24,829 nt of DNA from W0P28-013 sp963658575 (GTDB lineage: Bacteria; Bacteroidota; Bacteroidia; Bacteroidales; Paludibacteraceae), in the NCBI GenBank assembly GCA_963658575.1, contig CAVKQB010000029.1, positions 1 through 24,829 of the forward strand, written 5' to 3'. Below the pieces are notes generated by a model. That model saw only the letters and a program-made list of their open reading frames with translations, had not been told where the DNA came from and made no database searches. Positions 7,442 through 17,549 of the stretch are shown here, piece by piece. The stretch's first letter is position 1, and every line of letters begins with the position of its first letter. A program made the translations under genes and the position numbers.

Positions 7442-8023
7442 ATGATAGAATATCTGAACGGAACCTTGGCCGAACTGACCCCAACTTTGGCGGTGGTCGA
7501 TGTGAATGGCGTGGGCTATGCGGTGAACATTACGCTGGTAACCTACTCCGAACTATCGAACGCCACGGCGTGCAAGCTCTACATCTACGAGGCCATACGC
7601 GAAGATGCGCACCTGCTCTACGGTTTTTCGACGCAGAGCGAACGCGAACTATTTTTGCAACTCATTTCGGTGTCGGGCGTGGGAGCCAGCACAGCGCGCA
7701 TGATTATGTCGTCGCTCTCGGCCGACGAACTGCAAGAGGCCATCGCCACCGAAAACGTGTCGGTGTTGAAAAACGTGAAGGGCATCGGTCTGAAAACGGC
7801 GCAACGCATTGTGGTCGATTTGCACGACAAAGTGGGCAAATTGGCTTTGGCGGGCGGCACTCCGTCGGTGGCGAGCAGCGGCGCGAAGGCCGAAGCCGTG
7901 GCCGCGCTCGTGATGCTCGGATTTCAGCAGACCGCTTCGCAAAAGACGGTGGATAAATTGGTGCAAGACGACCCGAAACTCACCGTGGAACAACTGATAA
8001 AAAAATCGTTGCAACTGCTCTAA
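7442..8023 (+). CDS. ruvA: Holliday junction branch migration complex subunit RuvA
   Basis: RuvA binds the four-way DNA junction and loads the RuvB helicase for branch migration during recombinational repair. The 193-residue protein has the three family domains: an N-terminal OB fold (MIEYLNGTLAELTP onward, to about 65), two helix-hairpin-helix motifs (SVSGVGASTAR at 77-87 and NVKGIGLKTAQR at 111-122) and, after a linker, the RuvB-contacting domain III (GAKAEAVAALVMLGFQQTAS to LIKKSLQLL, about 147-193). The ATG at 7442 is chosen because MIEYL is the conserved start; an extension back to 7391 adds nothing family-like. It sits 19 bp before sprA, an arrangement that recurs in Bacteroidota. Confidence 0.97.
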   Translation: MIEYLNGTLAELTPTLAVVDVNGVGYAVNITLVTYSELSNATACKLYIYEAIREDAHLLYGFSTQSERELFLQLISVSGVGASTARMIMSSLSADELQEAIATENVSVLKNVKGIGLKTAQRIVVDLHDKVGKLALAGGTPSVASSGAKAEAVAALVMLGFQQTASQKTVDKLVQDDPKLTVEQLIKKSLQLL

Positions 8024-8042
8024 TGCTTTTTGCCCGTAGCCC

Positions 8043-11000
8043 GTGAATCGTTTTTGGAAAATAGCCCTGCTGCTTTCGGTCGGAGGATTGATGGTCTTGC
8101 CGTTTGGTACGATGTTGGCACAGCGCAACAATCGTTCGAAGACGGTGGACGACGCCGCCGACTACGACGTGCCTGCCGACACACTGCCGTCGTACACGGT
8201 GAAGCCCGCCCAGCAGCAAACCTACGACGATTTGCGCCAGCAATATCCCATGGACATTCAGCCGAGCAACGTGCAGACCTCGGTAGAGTACGACCCGAAC
8301 ACGGGCAACTACATTTTCCACACCAAAGTGGGCGACATGGACATCGCCACACCCTTTGTGATGTCGGACGGCGAGTACAAGGACTACACGCAGCGCAGTG
8401 CCATGAGCGACTATTTCCGCGCGAAAAACGCCGAAGCACAGTCGAATTTCGAGGATAAATTCAATCTGGCCGATATGAAATTCAGCCTTGGCCCTGCCGA
8501 GAAGGTGTTTGGCCCCGGCGGCGTGCAACTCAAGACACAAGGCTCGGCCGAACTCGTGTTTGGCATCGTAACGAACAAAATCGACAATCCGTCGCTGTCG
8601 GAGCGGCTGCGCAAAACCACCAGTTTCGACTTCGACACCAAGATACAACTGAACGTGAACGGTAAAGTGGGCGACAAAATCAACTTTACCATGAACTACA
8701 ACACCGAGGCGACGTTCGACTTCGACCAGCAGATGCTGAAACTCGCATACGAAGGCAAGGAAGACGAAATAGTGCGCAAGGTGGAGGTCGGCAACGTGAG
8801 CATGCCGCTCAACAGTTCGCTCATTCGCGGAAGCTCGGCCTTGTTCGGCTTCAAAACCGACCTGCAGTTCGGCAAATTGAGCGTGTCGGCGGTCGTCTCG
8901 CAACAGAAATCGTCGAGCCAAAAGGTCAGTTCCAAAGGCGGCTCGCAGAAGCGCGAATTCGAAGTGGCTGTCGACAAATACGACGAAAACCGCCACTTTT
9001 TTCTATCGCACTATTTCCGCGACACCTACGACCAGAACATGAGCAAATTGCCCTACATCGCTTCGGGCGTTACCATCAACCGCATCGAAGTGTGGGTTAC
9101 AAACAAGCGCGGCAATTTCGACCAAGCGCGCAACATCATCGGTTTCATGGATTTGGCCGAAGGGCAGACCGTGGACAATCCGCACTGGGCTACGCGCGGG
9201 CAGCGTTATCCCGACAACGCCTCGAACACGCTCTACGACGAGATAAAAAACATATCGGGCATTCGCGACATACAGCAGTTCAATAGCCTGATGGAGGCCA
9301 ATTATGCGGGCATGGACATCGAGGGCGGTGAGGATTACGAAAAAATCGAGAGCGCGCGCCGGCTCGAATCGTCGGAATATACGCTCAACAGCACGTTGGG
9401 CTTCATCTCGCTGAAAACCGCCCTGAACGCCGACGAAGTGCTGGCCGTGGCCTACGAATACACGCTCGGCGGCAAAACCTATCAAGTCGGCGAATTTTCG
9501 ACCGACGGCATCGAAACGCCCAACGCACTCATCGTCAAAATGCTGAAAAGTTCGGCACCATCGCCATCGAACGCCATGTGGAAACTGATGATGAAAAACG
9601 TCTATTACCTCGGCGCGATGGGCATTCAGGCCGAAAACTTCGAACTGAATGTGCAGTACCACAACGACACGACGGGTGCCTACCTCAACTACATCACCGA
9701 AGGCAACTGCAAAAACCAAGTGTTGCTCAAAGTGATGAACCTCGACCGTTTGGACTCGAAAAAACAGACGCGCCCCGACGGCAAATTCGACTATGTAGAG
9801 GGCTACACGGTCAATTCGTCCACCGGTCGCGTCATATTCCCCGTGGTCGAACCGTTTGGCTCGCACCTGCGCAAAGCCATCGGCAACGATGCCATCGCCG
9901 ACAAATACGTTTATCAAGAGTTGTACGATTCGACACTTGTGGTGGCCGCCGAATTTTCGGAAAAGAACAAATTCCGCCTGACGGGCAAATACCAATCGAG
10001 TTCGGGCAGCGAGATAAAACTGAATGCGATGAACATTCCGCGCGGGTCGGTGGTAGTAACTGCCGGCGGTGCCACGCTCACCGAAAACGTCGATTACACG
10101 GTCGATTACGTCATGGGAACGGTAACGATTCTCAACGAATCGATTTTGGCATCTGGCACGTCGGTCGATGTGTCGCTCGAAAACCAATCGCTCTTCAACA
10201 CGCAACGCAAAACGCTGATAGGCACGCACTTGGAGTATGCCTTCAATGACAATTTCTCGTTGGGCGGCACAGTGATGCACCTGTCGGAAATGCCGCTTGT
10301 AACCAAACCCGAAGTGGGCAGCGAACCCATATCGAACACCATTTGGGGCATCAACGCCGCCTACCGCGACGAAGCACCGTGGCTCACCAAAGCCATCGAC
10401 GCACTGCCGCTGTTGAATGCCACCGCCGCCTCGAACATATCGTTGAGCGGCGAGTTCGCGCAGATGATTCCGCGCCACCGCAAAATAGAAAACAACCCCG
10501 GTTACGCCTATCTGGACGATTTCGAATCGACCGAAACGAGCATCGACCTGCGCTATCCGCACTATTGGCACTTGGCCAGCACGCCCTACGACCCCAGCGC
10601 AAACGCACTCTTCCCCGAAGCCGCCAAATCGAACGATATAGAATATGGTGTAAATCGCGCCTTGCTGTCGTGGTTCTCGATAGACAATAGCGTCTTCAAC
10701 CAAAACAACTCGACCACGCCAGAGCATATTCGCCGCAATCCCGATTTGCAGTCGAACCACCTGACGCGCGCCATCAGGGAACAAGAGATTTTCCCGAATC
10801 GCGAAAGTCTGCTTGGTCAGTCGTCGTACATGCCCGTGCTGAACCTGAGTTTTTATCCCGACGAGCGTGGCCCTTACAACCTCGATGCCACCAATTGGAA
10901 CATAACCACGGGTCGTCTTTTGAACCCCGAAAAACGTTGGGGCGGCATCATGCGCAAATTGGAAACGAGCGATTTCGAAACCGCCAACATCGAGTATATC

Positions 11001-14000
11001 GAGTTTTGGCTGATGGACCCGTTTGTCTACGACACGCTCGGTACGTCGAAGGGCGGCGACCTCTACTTCAACTTGGGCGATGTGTCGGAAGACATTCTGA
11101 AAGACGGCAAAAAATTCTTCGAAAACGGCATGCCAATCAATGGCGACCTCTCGCAGTGCGACAGCACCGTGTGGGGCTATGTGCCACGCAAACAGTCGAT
11201 GGTGCTGGCATTCGACAATACGTCGGGCTCGCGGCGTTTCCAAGATGTGGGCTTCGACGGCCTGCGCAACGAGGACGAATACAACTTCCCGACCTATCGC
11301 GACTACCTTGAAAGGTTGCGTAACACGCTGCCTGCCAACGTGATAGCCGAGATGGAAGCCGATCCGTTCTCGCCGTTCAACGACCCGTCGGGCGACAATT
11401 TCCACCACTACCGCGGCTCGGACTACGACTCGGAAGAACGCTCCATCTTGGATCGTTACAAACATTACAGCGGCCCCGAAGGCAATTCGCCATCGACCGA
11501 CGATAGCAGCGAAAGTTACTCGACATCGGCCACGACCGTTCCCGATGTCGAAGACATCAATCAGGACAACACGCTGAACGAATACGAAAAATACTACCAA
11601 TATCACGTCGAATTGCGCCACTCGGCCATGGAGGTCGGCTCCAACTTCATCACCGACAAGGTGGTGGCCAACGTCGAACTCGAAAATGGCAAACGCGAAA
11701 ACGTAACTTGGTATCAATTCAAAATTCCTATTCGCGACTACGAAAAGAAAGTCGGCTCGATTCGCGACTTCAAATCGGTGCGTTTCATGCGCATCTTTAT
11801 GCACGGCTTCTACGAACCGACCTTCCTGCGCTTCGGCACATTGGAACTTGTGCGCGGCGAGTGGCGTACCTACACAAAAACGCTCTACGACCCGACCAAT
11901 CCGCCCTCAACCACAGGCTCGCTCGACGTGTCGGCGGTCAGCATCGAAGAAAACAACCAAAAACAGCCCGTCAATTACGTGTTGCCGCCGGGCGTTACGC
12001 GCGAAACCGACCCCAGCCAGCCGCAACTGACCCAGCAAAACGAGCAGTCGATGGTGCTGCGCGTCTACGATTTGGCACCGAACGATGCACGCGCCGTTTA
12101 CAAAAACATATCGATGGATATGCGCCAATACCGCCGCTTGCAGATGTTCGTACACGCCGAAAAAATGCTCGACGACGGCGGCGAACTCGGCGACGGCGAA
12201 CTGTCGGTATTCCTGCGCATGGGTAGCGACGCACAAAACAACTACTACGAATACGAGATCCCGCTGAAACTCACGCCACAAGGCGTCTATTCCTCCGCCG
12301 ATGCCGTTAAGGTGTGGCCAGAAGAGAATATGTTCGACTTCGCCTTCTCGCTCTTTACCGACCTGAAAAACAGCCGCAACACGCAGAAGAGCAGTGGCGG
12401 CACAGTGTCGTACACCAAAGCCTATTCGGAATACGACCCCAACAAACCGCAAAACAAAATCACGGTCATGGGCAACCCGAATATGGGCGACATACAAACC
12501 ATCATGATTGGTGTGCGCAACCAAGGCCGCGAAGCCAAAACGGGCGAAATCTGGGTGGACGAATTGCGCCTGACCGACTACAACGAAGATGGCGGATGGG
12601 CAGTAACAGGTAGCGCATCGGTTGGACTGTCCGACATCGGCAGCGTCAATCTGTCGGTGCGCCACGAAACGGCGGGCTTTGGCGGCATCGAAGAGAGCCT
12701 GCTCGAACGCCGCTTGGACGATCTGACACAACTGAACGTGAGCACCGCATTCGAATTTGGCCGCTTCTTCCCCGAAAAAGCCAACGTGCATATTCCGCTC
12801 TACGTGTCGTATTCGCTCGAAAACAGCAAACCGCAGTACAATCCGCTCGATGGCGACGTGCTGCTCGACGACGCTCTGGACGCACTCGAAACCAAAGCCG
12901 AACGCGACTCGCTGAAACGCTTGACGGTAACCAAAACCACCAACACCAGCGTCAATCTGACCAACGTGAAAGTGGACATACGCACCGCCGACCGACCGCG
13001 CATATACGACCCCGCCAACTTCTCGGCCTCGTATGCCTACACCGAAACGCACGAACTCGACCCCGAAACCGAACGCGACGTAACATTGCAACACCGCGGC
13101 ACGGTGAGTTACAACTTCAGCACCACACCCAAACCGTGGGAGCCGTTCAAAGATGTCAAAAGCCTGCAAAAACCCGCTTGGCGCGTCATCAAAGATTTCG
13201 GCATAAACTACGAACCGAGCGTGCTGGCATTCTCCACCACCATGAACCGTATCTACAGCGAACGGCAGTTGCGCGACCTCGAAGGCTCGATGAACCTTAA
13301 CTATCGCGACGTGAACAACCCATTGCTCTCGTCGAGCAAAGATTTCACGTGGGACCGCCAGTTCGAACTGAAATACGATTTCACGAAAAATCTGAAATTC
13401 CAACTGCGCACCGCCTTCAACGCACGCATCGAAGAGACCAAGTACACGCCTGTGAACCGCGAATTTTTCCCCGATGAATACGAAAATTGGAAAGATACCG
13501 TGTTGAGCAGTCTGGCGCACTTCGGCACACCGTATTCCTATCAGCAGGTGTTCAACGCCTCCTATTCCGTGCCGTTCTCGAAAATTCCGATTTTCGATTT
13601 CCTCACGGCAAATGGCCAATACAACGCCACCTACAACTGGAACCGCGGCGCCGAAGTGTCCGACAACGTAACGCTCGGCAACGAGGTGTCCAATATGGCC
13701 AATTGGCAAGTCGATGGCCAAGTGAATTTCGAAAAACTCTACAACAAATCGAAATATCTGAAAGACATCAACACGCGCTATTCGGGCAAATCGACGGGGC
13801 AAAACAAACGCTTCCGCCCGAAAAACGAAACGCAGACTTTGTCGATTGCCAAGGGCGAAACCGTAGATCTGCACCACAAACTGAATAGCAAACGGCTGAA
13901 AATAGAGATAACCGACAGCCTTGGCAAAGTGGTGAAAGTGCCTTACACCATAGTCGATGCCAACACCGTGCGTTTCACGGGCAAAGCCGACATGCAAAAC

Positions 14001-15473
14001 CTGAAAGTTGCCATGCAGACCGTCGACCCGAACAACGTGTCGCCAGCCCAAAAAGCGGGCGAAATGTCGGTGCGTTTCCTCATGTTCATTCGCCGCTTGT
14101 CGGTATCGTACAAAGAGACAAGCACGCTTGTGTTGCCAAGTTTTTCGGGCTCGGCCAAGTTCATGGGGCAGAGCGTGAACGACGGCGTGCTGTCGCCCGG
14201 TCTGGATTTCGCCTTCGGCATTCCGCAACGCGACTACCTCGAACGCGCCGCCGAACGTGGCTGGATCTACATGAACGACTCCATCATCAATCCTGCATCG
14301 CAGAGTTTCACCTCCGATTTCGACGTGAAACTGAACCTCGAACCGCTGCCCGGACTGAAAATTGACCTGAACTCGAAACGCGTTACTACCGACCAAACGA
14401 CCATACAATACATGTACGACGACATGCCGACAACCCTTACTGGCACGTTCCGCATGACGCACGCCGCCATTCTCACGTCGTTCTGGAAAGTGGAGAAAGC
14501 CGACGGCAACTACCGCTCGCGCGCTTTCGAGCAGTTCAAGGAAAATCGCGACTACATGGCCGACAAACTGCAAAGTCGCTACAACGGCACACGCTATCCG
14601 ACCACCGGTTTCATGGCCGACAACGCCTTGGCCGGCAAAACCTACGACGCAGCCAACGGCACATACAGCAAAAATTCGCCCGACGTGCTGATTCCTGCCT
14701 TCTTGGCGGCCTACACAGGGCGCGACATCACACGCGCTTCCACCTCGCTGTTCCCGTCGTTCTGGAGCATCATTCCCAACTGGAAAATATCGTACGACGG
14801 TCTGATGCGCATTCCAGGAGTCTCCAAATACTTCCGTTCTATCACGCTCAATCACGCCTATCAATGCACCTACAACGTGGCCTCCTACTCGTCGTATGCC
14901 AACTATGCCGAAAACGACGACGGCTTCGGTTTTGTGCGCGATGTAACCAGCGGAAATCCCATTCCGTCGAGCCGCTACGACATATCGAGTGTGTCGCTCA
15001 ACGAAAGTTTTGCGCCGTTCCTCTCGCTCGACATGGCCATGAAAAACAGTTTCACCGGCAAAGTGGAGTACCGCCGTCAGCGCAACCTCACGCTCAACCT
15101 CACCTCGTATCAACTCGTCGAATCGACCAACGACGAATGGGTTGTGGGGCTTGGTTATGTAGTCAAAGATTTCGACGTTGTGCTGAAACTGAAAAACAAG
15201 TCGAAAACCGTGAAAAACGACCTCACCACACGCGTCGATTTCTCGTTCAAAGACATCAAAACCATCATTCGCAAACTCGATAGCGACGACGTGCAGCCTA
15301 CATCGGGCACCAAATCGTTCACCATCAAACTGACGGCCGACTACGTGTTCAGTTCCAAACTCAACTTCCGCCTCTTCTACGACTACCAGATGAGCAAACC
15401 TGTCATCTCCACCTCGTACCCCATCTCCACCTCGAACGTCGGCTTCAGCATCAAGTTCATGCTCACACGCTAA
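8043..15473 (+). CDS. sprA: T9SS outer membrane translocon SprA/Sov
   Basis: SprA (Sov in Porphyromonas) is the giant single-chain beta barrel that forms the outer-membrane pore of the type IX secretion system and, in gliders, helps export adhesins. The 2476-residue length is normal for the family (about 2400-2500). The protein begins at a GTG with a signal peptide (MNRFWKIALLLSVGGLMVLP, cleavage near residue 26) and ends in an aromatic outer-membrane-type strand (VGFSIKFMLTR). In between it shows long runs of alternating polar and hydrophobic residues with many Y, F, N and T, and family-like blocks such as LYDPTNPPSTTGSLDVSAVS and GEIWVDELRLTDYNEDGGWA. I did not delineate the strands. It follows ruvA by 19 bp. 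Long antisense open frames beneath it are artefacts of strong third-position codon bias. The gene appears intact. Confidence 0.96.
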   Translation: MNRFWKIALLLSVGGLMVLPFGTMLAQRNNRSKTVDDAADYDVPADTLPSYTVKPAQQQTYDDLRQQYPMDIQPSNVQTSVEYDPNTGNYIFHTKVGDMDIATPFVMSDGEYKDYTQRSAMSDYFRAKNAEAQSNFEDKFNLADMKFSLGPAEKVFGPGGVQLKTQGSAELVFGIVTNKIDNPSLSERLRKTTSFDFDTKIQLNVNGKVGDKINFTMNYNTEATFDFDQQMLKLAYEGKEDEIVRKVEVGNVSMPLNSSLIRGSSALFGFKTDLQFGKLSVSAVVSQQKSSSQKVSSKGGSQKREFEVAVDKYDENRHFFLSHYFRDTYDQNMSKLPYIASGVTINRIEVWVTNKRGNFDQARNIIGFMDLAEGQTVDNPHWATRGQRYPDNASNTLYDEIKNISGIRDIQQFNSLMEANYAGMDIEGGEDYEKIESARRLESSEYTLNSTLGFISLKTALNADEVLAVAYEYTLGGKTYQVGEFSTDGIETPNALIVKMLKSSAPSPSNAMWKLMMKNVYYLGAMGIQAENFELNVQYHNDTTGAYLNYITEGNCKNQVLLKVMNLDRLDSKKQTRPDGKFDYVEGYTVNSSTGRVIFPVVEPFGSHLRKAIGNDAIADKYVYQELYDSTLVVAAEFSEKNKFRLTGKYQSSSGSEIKLNAMNIPRGSVVVTAGGATLTENVDYTVDYVMGTVTILNESILASGTSVDVSLENQSLFNTQRKTLIGTHLEYAFNDNFSLGGTVMHLSEMPLVTKPEVGSEPISNTIWGINAAYRDEAPWLTKAIDALPLLNATAASNISLSGEFAQMIPRHRKIENNPGYAYLDDFESTETSIDLRYPHYWHLASTPYDPSANALFPEAAKSNDIEYGVNRALLSWFSIDNSVFNQNNSTTPEHIRRNPDLQSNHLTRAIREQEIFPNRESLLGQSSYMPVLNLSFYPDERGPYNLDATNWNITTGRLLNPEKRWGGIMRKLETSDFETANIEYIEFWLMDPFVYDTLGTSKGGDLYFNLGDVSEDILKDGKKFFENGMPINGDLSQCDSTVWGYVPRKQSMVLAFDNTSGSRRFQDVGFDGLRNEDEYNFPTYRDYLERLRNTLPANVIAEMEADPFSPFNDPSGDNFHHYRGSDYDSEERSILDRYKHYSGPEGNSPSTDDSSESYSTSATTVPDVEDINQDNTLNEYEKYYQYHVELRHSAMEVGSNFITDKVVANVELENGKRENVTWYQFKIPIRDYEKKVGSIRDFKSVRFMRIFMHGFYEPTFLRFGTLELVRGEWRTYTKTLYDPTNPPSTTGSLDVSAVSIEENNQKQPVNYVLPPGVTRETDPSQPQLTQQNEQSMVLRVYDLAPNDARAVYKNISMDMRQYRRLQMFVHAEKMLDDGGELGDGELSVFLRMGSDAQNNYYEYEIPLKLTPQGVYSSADAVKVWPEENMFDFAFSLFTDLKNSRNTQKSSGGTVSYTKAYSEYDPNKPQNKITVMGNPNMGDIQTIMIGVRNQGREAKTGEIWVDELRLTDYNEDGGWAVTGSASVGLSDIGSVNLSVRHETAGFGGIEESLLERRLDDLTQLNVSTAFEFGRFFPEKANVHIPLYVSYSLENSKPQYNPLDGDVLLDDALDALETKAERDSLKRLTVTKTTNTSVNLTNVKVDIRTADRPRIYDPANFSASYAYTETHELDPETERDVTLQHRGTVSYNFSTTPKPWEPFKDVKSLQKPAWRVIKDFGINYEPSVLAFSTTMNRIYSERQLRDLEGSMNLNYRDVNNPLLSSSKDFTWDRQFELKYDFTKNLKFQLRTAFNARIEETKYTPVNREFFPDEYENWKDTVLSSLAHFGTPYSYQQVFNASYSVPFSKIPIFDFLTANGQYNATYNWNRGAEVSDNVTLGNEVSNMANWQVDGQVNFEKLYNKSKYLKDINTRYSGKSTGQNKRFRPKNETQTLSIAKGETVDLHHKLNSKRLKIEITDSLGKVVKVPYTIVDANTVRFTGKADMQNLKVAMQTVDPNNVSPAQKAGEMSVRFLMFIRRLSVSYKETSTLVLPSFSGSAKFMGQSVNDGVLSPGLDFAFGIPQRDYLERAAERGWIYMNDSIINPASQSFTSDFDVKLNLEPLPGLKIDLNSKRVTTDQTTIQYMYDDMPTTLTGTFRMTHAAILTSFWKVEKADGNYRSRAFEQFKENRDYMADKLQSRYNGTRYPTTGFMADNALAGKTYDAANGTYSKNSPDVLIPAFLAAYTGRDITRASTSLFPSFWSIIPNWKISYDGLMRIPGVSKYFRSITLNHAYQCTYNVASYSSYANYAENDDGFGFVRDVTSGNPIPSSRYDISSVSLNESFAPFLSLDMAMKNSFTGKVEYRRQRNLTLNLTSYQLVESTNDEWVVGLGYVVKDFDVVLKLKNKSKTVKNDLTTRVDFSFKDIKTIIRKLDSDDVQPTSGTKSFTIKLTADYVFSSKLNFRLFYDYQMSKPVISTSYPISTSNVGFSIKFMLTR

Positions 15474-15498
15474 TCGCGAACGAATTTCAAATTGGCGA

Positions 15499-15558
15499 TT
15501 AGTAGCAAGACACAAGTCGCAAGATAAAAGGTTATAGGTTATAGGTTATAGGTGAGAG
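15499..15558. repeat. Heptad repeat array behind sprA
   Basis: The units run TAGCAAG, ACACAAG, TCGCAAG, ATAAAAG(G), TTATAGG x3, TGAGAG. This is the same order of unit types as at 5059-5130 and 24355-24415. It starts about 25 bp after the sprA stop. No intrinsic terminator for sprA was found between the stop and this array. Confidence 0.8.
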
Positions 15559-15599
15559 TAATTTCAGATTTTAGATTTCAGATTGTCGAATCAACCAAA

Positions 15600-15776
15600 T
15601 AACTAAATCTCCAATAACTTTATAGACTTTTTAACTTTATAAACTTTTTCACTTTACAAACTTTATAGACTTTTTAACTTTATAGACTTTCCACTTTATA
15701 AACTTTCTCACTTTCTCACTTTCACACTTTCACACTTTCACACTTTCAAACTATTCACACTTTCATACTTTCGAAC
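15600..15776. repeat. Octad-like ACTTT repeat array upstream of the FAD oxidoreductase
   Basis: About 20 units ending in ACTTT, spaced 8-9 bases apart (TAGACTTT, TTAACTTT, ATAAACTTT, CTCACTTT, CACACTTT), form a strongly strand-asymmetric pyrimidine-rich run. It ends directly at, and partly supplies, the promoter of the next gene. Together with the heptad array it makes up the 351-bp gap between sprA and the oxidoreductase; no gene is seen there. Confidence 0.8.
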
Positions 15777-15792
15777 TAATTTCGTATCTTTG
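15761..15792 (+). promoter_or_regulatory. Promoter of the FAD oxidoreductase gene
   Basis: TATCTTTG at 15785-15792 matches the TAnnTTTG -7 consensus exactly. TTTC at 15761-15764, 20 bases upstream, is one mismatch from the TTTG -33 box. Transcription would begin near 15798, giving a leader of under 30 bases to the ATG at 15825. The -33 box lies inside the ACTTT repeat array. Confidence 0.7.
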
Positions 15793-15824
15793 CAGTGTCG
15801 TTTTTTGTGGCGACGTATCATCGC

Positions 15825-17309
15825 ATGAAAAAAGTCATCGTCATAGGAGGCGGATTGGGCGGCTTGGAGTGTGGCTACATCTTGGCCAAAAACGGCTACG
15901 AGGTAACTGTGCTCGAACACGATGTGCGCCTTGGCGGTTGCTTGCAGACTTTCAAACGCGGCAACGCCACATTCGACACGGGCTTCCACTACGTCGGCGG
16001 CTTGGACGAAGGGCAGTCGCTGCACGGCCTGTTCAAGTATTTCGGCTTGCTCGACCTGCCGTGGCAACGCATGGATGCCGACTGCTTCGACGAGGTGGTG
16101 CTTGGCGATCGCTCGTTCCCGTTTGCCAACGGACACGCACATTTTGTCGAGCGTCTGGCCGAATTTTTTCCGAAAGAACGTCAAAATCTGCAAAAATACA
16201 CCGATTTTCTGCGTCAAGTGGGCGACCATCTGCCCGATAGTTTCGCACCGCGCGACAGCAACGCGTTTTTCGCCACGTCGCTCTTTGCACAGTCGGCCTA
16301 CCAATTTTTGAACGAAACCATCGACTCGCCGCTGCTGCGCAAAGTGCTTGCTGGCACGTCGCTCAAAATGGAACTGAACGCCGAAACGCTGCCGCTCTAC
16401 GTCTTCGCGCAAATCAACAATTCGTTCATCGAAAGTGCATGGCGGCTTCGTGGGGGCGGATCGCTCATCATCGACCGCTTGGCGGCCAGCATCAAAGCGT
16501 TGGGCGGCACGGTGCGCACACACTCCACAGTAACGCGCTTGGTCGAAGTCGATGGCAAAATCGCCAAAGTGATAGTGAATGGCGGCGAAACGCTCACCGC
16601 CGATTGGGTTGTGTCGAGCGCACACCCTGCCGTAACACTCGCGCTAGTGGGCGAAAGCACGCGCTTGCGCAAAGTTTACCGCGACCGCATCGCCCGTTTG
16701 GCCAATTCGTTTGGCATGTTCACCGCCAATATCCGCCTGAAACCCAACGTGATGCCCTATTTGAACCGCAACATTTTCGTGCATCGGAGCGATGCCGACC
16801 TGTGGCACGTCGATACGCGGCGCACCGAAAGCGTGTTGGTGAATTATGGCGTGCCCGACGATGGCTCCGACTGTGCGGCCACCATCGATCTGCTCACACC
16901 GATGCGCTGGAACGAAGTGGCGCGCTGGGCTGAAACGTCTATCGGGCATCGTGGCGATTCGTATGTGGCGTTCAAAAACGCCAAAGTAGAGGAGTGCTTG
17001 CGTTTGGTAGAGCGGCGTTTGCCCGATTTGCCCGACGCCATCGACCGCGTGTTCACCAGCACACCGCTGTCGTACAAACGTTACACGCTCACCAGCGAAG
17101 GCTCGGCCTACGGCATCAGCAAGGATTTCAACAACCCGATGGCCACGGTGCTTACGCCGCGCACGCCCATCGACAATCTGCTGCTCACGGGGCAAAGCCT
17201 CAACCTGCACGGCGTTCTTGGCGTGTCGATGACCTCGGTTTTCACCTGCGCCGAAATTCTCGGCATGGCACCGCTCGTCGAACAGTTGGACGTAAAGCAT
17301 TGGAGATAG
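15825..17309 (+). CDS. FAD-dependent oxidoreductase, phytoene desaturase/retinol saturase-like (CrtI-like)
   Basis: This 494-residue protein opens with a dinucleotide-binding fold: VIVIGGGLGGLECGYILAKN (4-23), with the acidic residue in VTVLEHD (E31) that contacts the adenine ribose, then GGCLQTFKRG and FDTGFHYVGGL, typical of the CrtI/retinol-saturase branch. The C-terminus has the second FAD element LLLTGQSLNLHGVLGVSMTS. Members desaturate or isomerise polyenes or related lipids with bound FAD; the substrate cannot be told from sequence. No carotenoid or flexirubin gene is nearby, so the gene appears monocistronic. The ATG at 15825 is chosen because it lies three codons before the Rossmann strand and just behind the promoter; an alternative start at 15795 would leave almost no leader. 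Confidence 0.88.
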   Translation: MKKVIVIGGGLGGLECGYILAKNGYEVTVLEHDVRLGGCLQTFKRGNATFDTGFHYVGGLDEGQSLHGLFKYFGLLDLPWQRMDADCFDEVVLGDRSFPFANGHAHFVERLAEFFPKERQNLQKYTDFLRQVGDHLPDSFAPRDSNAFFATSLFAQSAYQFLNETIDSPLLRKVLAGTSLKMELNAETLPLYVFAQINNSFIESAWRLRGGGSLIIDRLAASIKALGGTVRTHSTVTRLVEVDGKIAKVIVNGGETLTADWVVSSAHPAVTLALVGESTRLRKVYRDRIARLANSFGMFTANIRLKPNVMPYLNRNIFVHRSDADLWHVDTRRTESVLVNYGVPDDGSDCAATIDLLTPMRWNEVARWAETSIGHRGDSYVAFKNAKVEECLRLVERRLPDLPDAIDRVFTSTPLSYKRYTLTSEGSAYGISKDFNNPMATVLTPRTPIDNLLLTGQSLNLHGVLGVSMTSVFTCAEILGMAPLVEQLDVKHWR

Positions 17310-17549
17310 CGATATAGAACATAGAACAAAGAACAAAGACAATTATTAGTAGCAAGATATGAGTAGCAAGACACAAGATAATTATTCAATTATCTAATTT
17401 CCAATTATTTAATCAATCTTCAAATTTTCAAATCTTCAAATAGACTTAAAAACCGTGCGAAGCACGACCAAATAACCAAATCTGCAAAAACACGAGAAAC
17501 ACAAAAACAATCTCAAATTATTTTTATTCATGTTTTAATCTCATTTACA
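17310..17549. repeat. Intergenic mosaic of heptads, octads and a palindrome
   Basis: Heptads of the NNNCAAG/ATATGAG type lie at 17345-17381, TCAAATTT octads at about 17418-17441, the palindrome CGTGC-GAA-GCACG at 17454-17466, and TAACCAAA octads at about 17468-17480. The last 17 bases (17533-17549) plus the first five of the gene are identical to the leader of the second FISUMP gene (18486-18507). No TAnnTTTG promoter is evident. Confidence 0.7.

Noticed and set aside
9003..15515. Two very long minus-strand open frames (933 and 1202 codons) beneath sprA
   Set aside because: They mirror the coding frame of sprA. Strong codon bias (C at third position, few stop-generating codons) creates open antisense frames; their translations are rich in V, F, H and R and match no family I recognise.
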